From an uncultured Phascolarctobacterium sp. (lineage in GTDB: Bacteria > Bacillota > Negativicutes > Acidaminococcales > Acidaminococcaceae), in assembly GCA_934234275.1 (NCBI GenBank), contig CAKQHU010000080.1, positions 1 to 6,528 on the forward strand: a DNA stretch of 6,528 nt, read 5' to 3'. Under the pieces are notes generated by a model, which saw nothing but the letters and a program-made list of their open reading frames with translations, was not told the origin of the DNA and searched no databases. Of the stretch, positions 1-5,255 are shown one piece after another. Each line of letters opens with the position of its first letter. Position 1 is the first letter of the stretch. A program made the position numbers and the translations under genes.

Positions 1-21
1 ATATAAGTTATATCCGTTCTT

Positions 22-58
22 CTCCCATATTATATTATATTGTACCATATTCTGAAAA
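22..58 (-). promoter_or_regulatory. possible promoter firing out of the left edge
   Basis: On the minus strand a perfect TATAAT lies at 34-29, with an overlapping second copy at 39-34. TTTTCA at 58-53 matches 4 of 6 bases of the -35 consensus and is separated from the first TATAAT by 18 nt. A purine-rich GGGAGAAG follows at 26-19 but no start codon is visible before the edge, so either the gene begins outside or this is only AT-rich sequence. The base composition here makes chance -10 matches likely. Confidence 0.3.
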
Positions 59-127
59 CTATTGCTACATTGACTATGGCTAACTGACAATATTTCCAAA
101 ATTAAATACTAAATTTTTAAAAATGGC

Positions 128-155
128 AAAAAAAAAAGCCCTTACGAAGAAGGGC
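128..155 (-). terminator. intrinsic terminator (minus strand)
   Basis: The minus-strand transcript forms a GCCCUU/AAGGGC stem of 6 bp (155-150 with 143-138) around a 6-nt loop containing UUCG, and runs directly into ten consecutive U residues (137-128). This is a classic Rho-independent terminator. On the plus strand no T run follows, so it acts on minus-strand transcripts only. It lies about 190 nt beyond the LCP stop codon and only about 20 nt beyond the predicted start of the short RNA. It could therefore end either transcript. Confidence 0.85.
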
Positions 156-176
156 CAAATGAGGGGCTGTTTTGAT
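128..176 (-). ncRNA. candidate short RNA (about 49 nt) or terminated leader
   Basis: A minus-strand promoter (TTGCAT at 211-206, 17-nt spacer, TATACT at 188-183 with an extended TGG) predicts transcription starting near 176. The strong terminator at 155-128 would end it after about 49 nt. The 5' part is unpaired and C-rich (ACAGCCCCT at 170-162), and the 3' part is the terminator hairpin. No ATG or GTG start occurs in the transcript, so it does not look like a leader-peptide gene. No upstream segment that would form an antiterminator is obvious, which favours a stand-alone RNA over an attenuator. A leader for a gene left of the window remains possible. There is no match to a known RNA family that I can name. 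Confidence 0.4.
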
Positions 177-182
177 GCTCTT

Positions 183-211
183 AGTATACCATCTTTGTAT
201 ACAAAATGCAA
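183..211 (-). promoter_or_regulatory. extended -10 promoter with embedded GTATAC palindrome (operator candidate)
   Basis: On the minus strand, TTGCAT (211-206; 3 of 6 consensus bases) and TATACT (188-183; 5 of 6) are 17 nt apart. TGG directly before the -10 gives an extended -10 element. The spacer contains the perfect 12-bp palindrome TTTGTATACAAA (205-194), and a second GTATAC (189-184) overlaps the -10. A dyad lying between -35 and -10 is a typical repressor operator position. The GT-AT-AC core is compatible with GntR-superfamily sites (inference; the regulator is not in this window). Confidence 0.5.
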
Positions 212-245
212 GAGTTTTTTGTTAATTTTTTTACGTTAGCTGACT

Positions 246-292
246 AAATTGTCCACGAACTTCCGGCAAGCCTTCCGATTCGCGGACAATTT
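246..292 (-). terminator. imperfect long hairpin after the LCP gene, possible terminator
   Basis: AAATTGTCC (246-254) and GGACAATTT (284-292) are perfect 9-nt inverted repeats. After one mismatch they are extended by CGAA/TTCG (256-259 with 279-282), giving about 13 bp around a 19-nt loop. The structure begins about 50 nt beyond the LCP stop codon. On the minus strand only TTTAG follows, so the U tract is poor. It may be a weak or Rho-assisted terminator, or an mRNA 3'-end stabiliser. The next strong terminator is the one at 155-128. Confidence 0.35.
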
Positions 293-342
293 CATTATTG
301 ATTATCAAAGTCCGCAGTATCACACCTGCGGTTGCTTACAGC

Positions 343-1710
343 TTATTTGAAGTCTGCGCCCAGCATAACAACACCATCGCAGTCGGCAGCACCGTCGCGG
401 CTGATGCGCATCTGATGCGCAAAGGGAACGTTGGAAAGACGATTGACAACAGCGCCGTTGTTAGTTGTAGAAATAACAACTGTATTGGCAATTACATCAC
501 CGCTGCCGCCGCTGATAACCTCAAAGCCGGCATTACGCAAGCGTGCAGCAGCCTCCGCACCTGCAGTCTTGCTGCCGCTGCAGTTTACAAGGCGCACAAC
601 TCCGCGGCTGTCAGAGGAAGCTTCCTCGGAAGCGGCAGATTTTTGATCTTTGCCTGCTTTCTTAGATTTTCCAGACTGCTTAGCTTCTTCTTCCTTGGCT
701 TTTTCTTCCTTTTTAGCCTTCAACTCTTTTTCCTCTTTGACAGCTTCCTTATTTTCCTCGCTGTCATCGCCCTTTTCTACCTTTTCAACAGCGTTGTTGT
801 ATTCCTTCTCCATCAGCTCAGCTGCAGATTTGTAGTGCTCCGTCATGGTTGCACCCTGCATCTTAACCATCAGCTCACGCAGGTCGGTAATATCCGGCAG
901 CCAGTAGCTGACACCGTCGATATACTTCGGAGTACCGGGAACCATCGCCATAGACAGGCCCTTTTCCTTAACCATAGAATGCAGTGCTCTGCCAAGATCC
1001 ATCATATCGCCCAAAGGCATATCAGTCTTCACCATAGAGGTCAGCTGCTTAGCCAGACCGGGGATATGCAGTAGCATATCGGCAGAGGTAATCTTGTCGT
1101 AAACTGCCATCAGGAAATGCTGCTGACGGCGGATACGGCCGATATCGCCCTCTTCATCACGGAAGCGTACATATTGGATGGCTGTTTTGCCGTCCAGATG
1201 CTGACGGCCCTTTTTCAGGTCAACGGTAAAGCCGTCCCAGGTATCATGGTAATACATATCCTTTTCAACATCGATATCAATGCCGCCAATAGCGTCAACA
1301 AGACCGGTAAAGCCTTTAAAATCAACCATAACGTAATTGTTGATTTTGATACCCAACAGCTCTTCTACAGTTTTCTGTGTCAGCTCACGGCCGCCGTAAG
1401 CGTAGGCATGGTTAATCTTGTCCCAGCCGTGCCCTTCAATGCGTACGCGTGTATCACGCGGTACAGAAAGCAGAGAAGCGCTTTTATTACTGCTGTCGAA
1501 CATTACGACAAAAAGCGTATCACTGCGGCCTACATCATCGGAGCGTTCGTCAACGCCCATAACAACGATATTCTTTTTCAGATTCAGCCTGTCTGTCGGC
1601 GCAAGATTATCCAATCCCGTTTCTGGAAAGAAATAACCGAAGGCGATATAGCCTACTACACAGATAGCCGTTACAATCATTAAAATTTTTGTTTGGAGAA
1701 TGCTTTTCAT
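343..1710 (-). CDS. LCP family protein (LytR-CpsA-Psr) with C-terminal LytR_C domain
   Basis: LCP proteins transfer lipid-linked glycopolymers such as teichoic acids or capsule onto peptidoglycan, at the outer face of the membrane. The 455-aa product has a short N-terminal cytoplasmic tail and one membrane segment at about residues 7-28. A full LCP domain follows at about 46-210 with the family motifs: VVMGVDER, GRSDTL, SVPRDTR (the Arg/Asp pair that contacts the polyprenyl pyrophosphate), KINHAYAYGG, GGIDIDVEKDM and YVRFRDEEGDIGRIRRQQ. A Lys/Glu-rich low-complexity linker (about 297-369) leads to a LytR_C domain (about 370-455, VVRLVNCSGSKTAG onward). I chose ATG at 1710 because GAGAGG (1726-1721) lies 10 nt upstream. 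A TTG at 1728, overlapping the Nudix stop as TTGA, would add six residues but lacks a suitable site. It is the second gene of the Nudix-LCP unit. The polymer it attaches cannot be told from sequence. Confidence 0.92.
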   Translation of the reverse strand: MKSILQTKILMIVTAICVVGYIAFGYFFPETGLDNLAPTDRLNLKKNIVVMGVDERSDDVGRSDTLFVVMFDSSNKSASLLSVPRDTRVRIEGHGWDKINHAYAYGGRELTQKTVEELLGIKINNYVMVDFKGFTGLVDAIGGIDIDVEKDMYYHDTWDGFTVDLKKGRQHLDGKTAIQYVRFRDEEGDIGRIRRQQHFLMAVYDKITSADMLLHIPGLAKQLTSMVKTDMPLGDMMDLGRALHSMVKEKGLSMAMVPGTPKYIDGVSYWLPDITDLRELMVKMQGATMTEHYKSAAELMEKEYNNAVEKVEKGDDSEENKEAVKEEKELKAKKEEKAKEEEAKQSGKSKKAGKDQKSAASEEASSDSRGVVRLVNCSGSKTAGAEAAARLRNAGFEVISGGSGDVIANTVVISTTNNGAVVNRLSNVPFAHQMRISRDGAADCDGVVMLGADFK

Positions 1711-1724
1711 CCTTATATAACCTC

Positions 1725-2390
1725 TCAATCAATTTCTTCTGCCAGATATTCCGTCAGCTCCTTGCGGCTGCGGTACAGGAAAGCATACAGCATGCGTGCG
1801 GTCAGGCCCCAGATAACCTTATCCTCATACAGGTAAAAATACACATAATAGGACTTGTTCATGCGCCAGCCACGCTTGCGTTGCGGCACAAGGTCAAATG
1901 GGAAATCGTCACCCGGATGGTCTGCCAGCTGCACGGAGCCACGCCTTGGCTTTTGCTCCAAAAGCACCTTTAGCGGCACAGTAAAGATACGCTCCACCTC
2001 ACTCTTGCTGTACGTAATCTTGCTGATATCATCAATCAGACCAACAAAGGGGTGGATAATCGGTCCGTTATGCGTTACCAGACAATCCAGTTCACCGCAG
2101 ATGGTGATATTCTCCGGCTTCAGGCCAAGCTCCTCGCAGGTTTCGCGCACTGCGGTATTGCGAAAGCTGTTATCCTCACATTCGTACTTGCCGCCGGGGA
2201 AGCACACCTCACCCGGCTGACTGCGCAGCGTATGTGCCCTTTCCTCAAACAGCACACTGATGCCTTCGGGAGTACGCACTAAGGGCAGCAGTACGGCAGC
2301 ATCCCACAAGCGGTCCAGCTTATCAATGCCGGGAGCACGGCGATGCAGACGTTCAAACAATACATACTGTAATTTTTCCATCTCATTCAT
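1725..2390 (-). CDS. Nudix hydrolase, CoA pyrophosphatase-like (NUDT7/YeaB type)
   Basis: The 221-aa product is probably a cytoplasmic Nudix enzyme that cleaves coenzyme A or acyl-CoA to 3',5'-ADP and (acyl-)phosphopantetheine. The CoA-subfamily motif before the box is present (LRSQPGEVCFPGG, residues 55-67). The Nudix box runs from G67 to L90 and includes the metal-binding R82-E83-x-x-E86-E87. It has 14 residues between GG and RE, one more than MutT and as I recall in NUDT7/YeaB-type proteins. EVERIFTVPL (131-140) and IWGLTARML (193-201) are further typical subfamily segments. The start is ATG 2390, with AAGGTG (2401-2396) 5 nt upstream; a second in-frame ATG at 2381 is less well placed. The stop overlaps the LCP translation start region, so the two are probably co-transcribed. 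No convincing promoter was found in 2391-2552. Substrate is inferred from family, not shown. Confidence 0.9.
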   Translation of the reverse strand: MNEMEKLQYVLFERLHRRAPGIDKLDRLWDAAVLLPLVRTPEGISVLFEERAHTLRSQPGEVCFPGGKYECEDNSFRNTAVRETCEELGLKPENITICGELDCLVTHNGPIIHPFVGLIDDISKITYSKSEVERIFTVPLKVLLEQKPRRGSVQLADHPGDDFPFDLVPQRKRGWRMNKSYYVYFYLYEDKVIWGLTARMLYAFLYRSRKELTEYLAEEID

Positions 2391-2543
2391 AATAACACCT
2401 TATTTTAACACCTTCGCCAGCAAATGAAAATAGTATTTATAGATTTCTGCGTGAGACAGGTGTTTTCCTGCCGCTAAATGTAACTAAGCTGTAAAATTCA
2501 GGTAACAATCCTTAAAAAATGCTTTATTTACATTGTTTACGGC

Positions 2544-2578
2544 AAAAGGAAAGCGCCAGCCGCTACTGCAGCTGACGC
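2544..2578 (-). terminator. intrinsic terminator of the symporter gene
   Basis: On the minus strand GCGTCAGC (2578-2571) pairs with GCTGGCGC (2560-2553), giving 8 bp with one G-U, around a 10-nt loop. TTTCCTTTT follows at 2552-2544. It starts 22 nt beyond the symporter stop codon and separates that gene from the Nudix-LCP unit. The plus strand shows no T run after the stem. Confidence 0.8.
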
Positions 2579-2599
2579 CAAGGGAAAGACAGATTTTAA

Positions 2600-3817
2600 T
2601 TAGTACAGAGGAGCTTCAGCTTCTGCATGCTTTTTTTCGCTCTTGTCAACCAGCAGAGTTACAGCAGCATCGCCAGTGATGTTAACAGAGGTACGCGGCA
2701 TATCCAGAATACGGTCGATACCTGCGATAAGAGCAGAGCCTTCCAACGGCAGACCAAGGCTGGTCAGAATCATGGTCAACATGATGAAGCCTGCGCCCGG
2801 AACACCTGCAGTACCGATAGAAGCCAGAGTACCGGTAACGATAATGGTCATGTATTGGGAAGCGGTGAGGTCAATGCCGTACAGTTGAGCAATGAACAGT
2901 GCGCATACACCCTGGTAAGCAGCAGTACCATCCATGTTGATGGTTGCGCCCAACGGCAGAACGAAGCTGGAAACTTCTTTAGAAGCACCCATTTTTTGAG
3001 CACAGCTCATGGTCAGCGGCAGAGTACCGCCGGAGGAGCAGGAGCTGAAAGCCATCAGGGATGCCGGAGCAATACCCTTAATGAATTTGATGAAGCTCAT
3101 GCCTGCCAGGAATTTAATCATAGAACCGTAAACGATAACGGCGTGCAGGAGGCAAGCCAGATATACAGCGATAACAACCTTCAGCAGCGGTAGCAGAACT
3201 GCAGGACCGTTAGATGCAACTACCGGAGTAATCAAACCGAAAACACCAATCGGAGCAACAGCCATGATCATGCCGACGATTTTGTAGGAAACCTCAGCCA
3301 GACCATCGATGGTGTGTTTCAAAGCGTTAGCTTTTTCACCGACAACAGTAATACCGGCGCCAACGAAGAGAGAGAAAACGATGATTTGCAGCATGTTAGC
3401 TTTAACCATAGCTTCCAACGGGTTAGTCGGGAAAATGTCAATGATAACCTTGGAAATAGGCGGTGCAGCCTTAGCAGCAACCTTAGCGGTATCAGCAGCC
3501 ATATGCAGGCCAACACCAGGCTGCATGATGGTACCGATTGCCAAACCGATAACGATAGCAAAAGCAGTGGTTACCAGATAGTACGCTACGGTTTTAACAC
3601 CGATACGGCCTACCTTTTTGATATCACCCAAGCTGGTGACACCGATTACCAGGCTGGAGAATACCAGCGGTACGATAACCATTTTGATCATGTTCATGAA
3701 AATTGTTCCCAGAGGACCAATCCAGGTCTTGGCGAAGCCGGCGCCTTCAGCACCCAGCTCCAGGCCTGCAATAATACCAAGCGCAAGGCCGATTAAAATT
3801 TTTGTAGATAAGTTCAT
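2600..3817 (-). CDS. dicarboxylate/amino acid:cation symporter (glutamate/aspartate type, DAACS/SLC1 family)
   Basis: The 405-aa inner-membrane protein takes up acidic amino acids, probably with Na+ or H+. Its length and hydrophobicity fit the family fold of eight helices plus two re-entrant hairpins. The HP1 motif is SSCSSGGTLP (258-267) and the TM7 motif is GATINMDGTA (290-299), the NMDGT element that binds sodium and substrate. TM8 has D368, D372, R375, T376, N379 and D383, which align with GltPh D390, D394, R397, T398, N401 and D405. R397 binds the substrate side-chain carboxylate, so acidic substrate is a good inference. The motif argues against the DctA C4-dicarboxylate branch. The start ATG at 3817 follows GGGGG (3830-3826) with an 8-nt gap. 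The gene is monocistronic, with its own promoter and terminator. Paired GTATAC sites upstream suggest regulation. Gltp/GltT-like in name, but exact substrate and ion are unproven. Confidence 0.93.
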   Translation of the reverse strand: MNLSTKILIGLALGIIAGLELGAEGAGFAKTWIGPLGTIFMNMIKMVIVPLVFSSLVIGVTSLGDIKKVGRIGVKTVAYYLVTTAFAIVIGLAIGTIMQPGVGLHMAADTAKVAAKAAPPISKVIIDIFPTNPLEAMVKANMLQIIVFSLFVGAGITVVGEKANALKHTIDGLAEVSYKIVGMIMAVAPIGVFGLITPVVASNGPAVLLPLLKVVIAVYLACLLHAVIVYGSMIKFLAGMSFIKFIKGIAPASLMAFSSCSSGGTLPLTMSCAQKMGASKEVSSFVLPLGATINMDGTAAYQGVCALFIAQLYGIDLTASQYMTIIVTGTLASIGTAGVPGAGFIMLTMILTSLGLPLEGSALIAGIDRILDMPRTSVNITGDAAVTLLVDKSEKKHAEAEAPLY

Positions 3818-3860
3818 TTTTACAACCCCCAGATAATTAAGTAAAAAAACTGTTAAGTCA

Positions 3861-3889
3861 ATTATAGCAACTTATCATTAAAAAGTCCG
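3861..3889 (-). promoter_or_regulatory. symporter promoter
   Basis: A perfect -10 TATAAT lies at 3866-3861 on the minus strand. With a 17-nt spacer the -35 hexamer is CGGACT (3889-3884), only 3 of 6 consensus bases. Transcription would start near 3854, giving a 5' leader of about 37 nt. The weak -35 with a perfect -10 is the pattern of a promoter that needs an activator, and two dyad sites lie just upstream. Confidence 0.55.
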
Positions 3890-3890
3890 A

Positions 3891-3927
3891 TTGTATACAG
3901 TATTATTGCCGTGTATACAATATTATT
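3891..3927 (-). repeat. two 15-bp direct repeats with TTGTATACAA dyads, activator-site candidate
   Basis: GTATACAGTATTATT (3893-3907) and GTATACAATATTATT (3913-3927) differ at one base and are spaced exactly 20 bp apart, about two helical turns. Each copy contains the self-complementary GTATAC, flanked as TTGTATACAG and GTGTATACAA. Counting from the predicted start near 3854, the dyad centres fall at about -41 and -61, directly upstream of or touching the -35. That is the usual place for a dimeric activator bound to one face of DNA. The GTATAC core matches the sites at 184-202. Confidence 0.5.
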
Positions 3928-3950
3928 TACGACTATCCCGTCGAAACGCA

Positions 3951-3980
3951 TAAAAATACCCCTGCAGCAACGTGCAGGGG
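3951..3980 (-). terminator. intrinsic terminator of the dnaX-ebfC-recR-bofA operon
   Basis: CCCCTGCA (3980-3973 on the minus strand) pairs perfectly with TGCAGGGG (3966-3959), an 8-bp GC-rich stem with a 6-nt loop. TATTTTTA follows at 3958-3951. It starts 16 nt after the BofA-family stop codon. No T run follows on the plus strand. Confidence 0.88.
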
Positions 3981-3995
3981 CAAAATCAAATTACC

Positions 3996-4268
3996 TTATT
4001 TAACTAAAAGCTCATACAGCACTACGGCAAGAGCACCGGGAACACCAAAGAAGCCGGCAATCAAAGCCTTGATAACCGTAATCTTCATGGTAAAGCCCGC
4101 CAACGAGCCTACCAGATTGATGAACCACAGCAGCAGTGCGCCGCAGAGACCATTCCACACCAGCTTAAACGGCATCGACAGCAGCTTTACTACTATCAAA
4201 AGCAGCAGTACGCCGCCAATCATCGGTCCGAAGGCACCAAGCGGTGACAAAATAGCATTAAGTTCCAT
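3996..4268 (-). CDS. BofA family membrane protein
   Basis: This 90-aa protein matches the pattern of the BofA family. In Bacillus subtilis BofA sits in the outer forespore membrane and, with SpoIVFA, holds back the SpoIVFB protease that processes pro-sigma-K. It has hydrophobic segments at about 14-31, 41-58 and 66-87. The family signature appears as LVWNGLCGALLLWFINLVG (36-54) and ITVIKALIAGFFGVPGALAV (63-82). It is the last gene of the operon, 21 nt after recR, as in many Bacillota. The start ATG at 4268 has GAAAGGA (4290-4284) upstream, but at 15 nt, longer than ideal; no alternative start codon lies between. If the host does not sporulate, the job is unknown, and the window shows no sigK or spoIVF genes. 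Family assignment is fairly secure; function is not. Confidence 0.87.
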   Translation of the reverse strand: MELNAILSPLGAFGPMIGGVLLLLIVVKLLSMPFKLVWNGLCGALLLWFINLVGSLAGFTMKITVIKALIAGFFGVPGALAVVLYELLVK

Positions 4269-4289
4269 ATTAAATAACGCCGGTCCTTT

Positions 4290-4889
4290 CTACATTGTGC
4301 GCCTGTTTTCCAGCGCTTTAGACAAGGTTATTTCGTCAGCATACTCCAAATCGCCGCCCATCGGCAGACCATGAGCAATACGGCTGACGGTTATTCCTAC
4401 AGGCTTCAGCAGCTGTGCCAGATAGGTAGCAGTCGCTTCGCCCTCTACATCCGAGTTGGTCGCAATAATAATTTCACTGACTGATTCCTGCTGCAGGCGT
4501 AAGAGAAGCTCTCTGATGCGCAGCTTTTCCGGACCGATACCGTCGAGCGGCGAAAGCACACCGTGCAGCACATGATAAAGTCCGTGATAGCCATGACTGC
4601 GCTCCATCGCCGCAATATCCTGCGGCTGCTCCACTACACAGATAGTAAAGCTGTCGCGTGAGCTGTCACGGCAAATCTCGCATACATCGCTGTCAGTAAG
4701 ATTAAAGCAGCGGCTGCAGTAGTGAATCTGCTCCTTGGCGCCGCTTAAGGCCGCCGCCAGCTGCTTCACATCCTCCGCAGGCATGTCAATCACATGATAG
4801 GCCAGTCGCATAGCTGTTTTTGAGCCGATGCCCGGCAAACGCCTGAGCTGCTCATATAAATTAGCCAGCGGCCTGATCATTCTTACCAT
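4290..4889 (-). CDS. recR: recombination mediator protein RecR
   Basis: RecR works with RecO and RecF to load RecA onto single-stranded gaps during recombinational repair. At 199 aa it has the usual length. Order of parts: helix-hairpin-helix at about 12-30 (RRLPGIGSKTAMRLA), a C4 zinc finger with C58, C61, C70 and C73, a TOPRIM domain at about 81-176 with E87 and the VEGEATATYL segment, and the C-terminal HGLPMGGDLEYADE motif (173-186). All key residues are present. The start ATG at 4889 lies 4 nt after the ebfC stop; a second in-frame ATG at 4880 would give 196 aa. Neither has a clear Shine-Dalgarno site, so translational coupling to ebfC is likely. The dnaX-ebfC-recR order is the classic arrangement. 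Confidence 0.97.
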   Translation of the reverse strand: MVRMIRPLANLYEQLRRLPGIGSKTAMRLAYHVIDMPAEDVKQLAAALSGAKEQIHYCSRCFNLTDSDVCEICRDSSRDSFTICVVEQPQDIAAMERSHGYHGLYHVLHGVLSPLDGIGPEKLRIRELLLRLQQESVSEIIIATNSDVEGEATATYLAQLLKPVGITVSRIAHGLPMGGDLEYADEITLSKALENRRTM

Positions 4890-4893
4890 CAGC

Positions 4894-5220
4894 TTAGAAC
4901 ATGCCAGGCAGCTTCATGCCGCCGGTAACCTTAGCCATTTCTTTTTCGGTCAGTTCATCAATTTGCTTCATAGCGTCATTGACAGCTGTCAGAATCATAT
5001 CCTCCAGCATTTCTACATCCTCGGGATCTACAGCGGTCGGATTGATTTTGATGGATTTCAGTTCTTTTTTACCGCTGACAACAACGGTTACGGCACCGCC
5101 GCCGACAGACGTTTCTACAGTACGGCTTTTCAGATCCTCCTGCATTTTCGCCATATCAGCCTGCATTTTCTGTACCTTTTTCATCATTGCCTGCATATTA
5201 CCCATGCCACCTGGAAACAT
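4894..5220 (-). CDS. ebfC: YbaB/EbfC family nucleoid-associated protein
   Basis: This 108-aa protein belongs to the YbaB/EbfC family of small dimeric DNA-binding proteins found between dnaX and recR in most bacteria. The Met-rich N-terminus (MFPGGMGNMQAMMKKVQKMQ) leads into a coiled helix. GGGAVTVVVSGKKELKSIKI (41-60) forms the central beta sheet. AVDPEDVEMLEDMILTAVNDA (63-83) and the MAKVTGGMKLPGMF C-terminus are typical of the family. The start ATG at 5220 has an excellent AAGGAGG (5236-5230) with a 9-nt gap. A probable own promoter lies in the 87-nt gap after dnaX. The precise role is unsettled for the family: nucleoid organisation and gene regulation have been proposed. Confidence 0.96.
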   Translation of the reverse strand: MFPGGMGNMQAMMKKVQKMQADMAKMQEDLKSRTVETSVGGGAVTVVVSGKKELKSIKINPTAVDPEDVEMLEDMILTAVNDAMKQIDELTEKEMAKVTGGMKLPGMF

Positions 5221-5255
5221 AATTAAATTCCTCCTTGATATTTACATATATTGAT

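Larger units (their letters stand above)
1..342. other. gene-free intergenic region with several RNA/regulatory signals
   Basis: No reading frame here has a ribosome binding site or resembles a protein; the plus-strand frame starting near 298 is a shadow of the LCP gene. Reading on the minus strand from the LCP stop, the region holds a 6-bp hairpin (312-331), a longer imperfect hairpin (246-292), an extended -10 promoter (183-211) overlapping a GTATAC palindrome, a strong intrinsic terminator (128-155), and an AT-rich stretch with repeated TATAAT sequences (29-39) that may drive a gene beyond the left edge. On the plus strand, the two GTATAC copies could also fold on each other just before T runs at 215-220 and 226-232, but no gene lies upstream to be terminated. 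Confidence 0.75.

Noticed and set aside
120..159. TTG-initiated 13-codon leader peptide across the terminator at 128-155
   Set aside because: No Shine-Dalgarno site precedes it, and the predicted peptide has no regulatory run of one amino acid other than Phe codons made by the U tract.
178..232. Plus-strand hairpin (CTCTT/AAGAG plus GTATAC/GTATAC) followed by T runs, read as a terminator
   Set aside because: The stem is broken by a 7-nt bulge and is AT-rich, and there is no plus-strand gene upstream to terminate. The same bases are better explained as the minus-strand promoter with its dyads.
298..1074. Long plus-strand open frame of 258 codons opposite the LCP gene
   Set aside because: It starts in the 3' end of the LCP gene on the opposite strand. 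Its product is low-complexity (Phe/Leu/Ser runs mirror the Lys/Glu linker), it has no ribosome binding site, and it resembles no family. It is a shadow frame.
2402..2430. TAAAAT (2407-2402) with TTTTCA 17 nt upstream as promoter of the Nudix gene
   Set aside because: The predicted transcription start near 2395 would fall inside or after the AAGGTG ribosome binding site, so the mRNA would lack it. No better promoter was identified in this gap.
2627..3193. Plus-strand open frame of 188 codons opposite the symporter gene
   Set aside because: Antisense to a well-supported DAACS gene with complete motifs. The composition looks like the complement of membrane-protein codons, and no start signals are present.
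3319..3561. 80-codon minus-strand frame inside the symporter gene
   Set aside because: It is another frame of the symporter itself; a Leu/Ser-rich translation of shifted codons without its own start signals.
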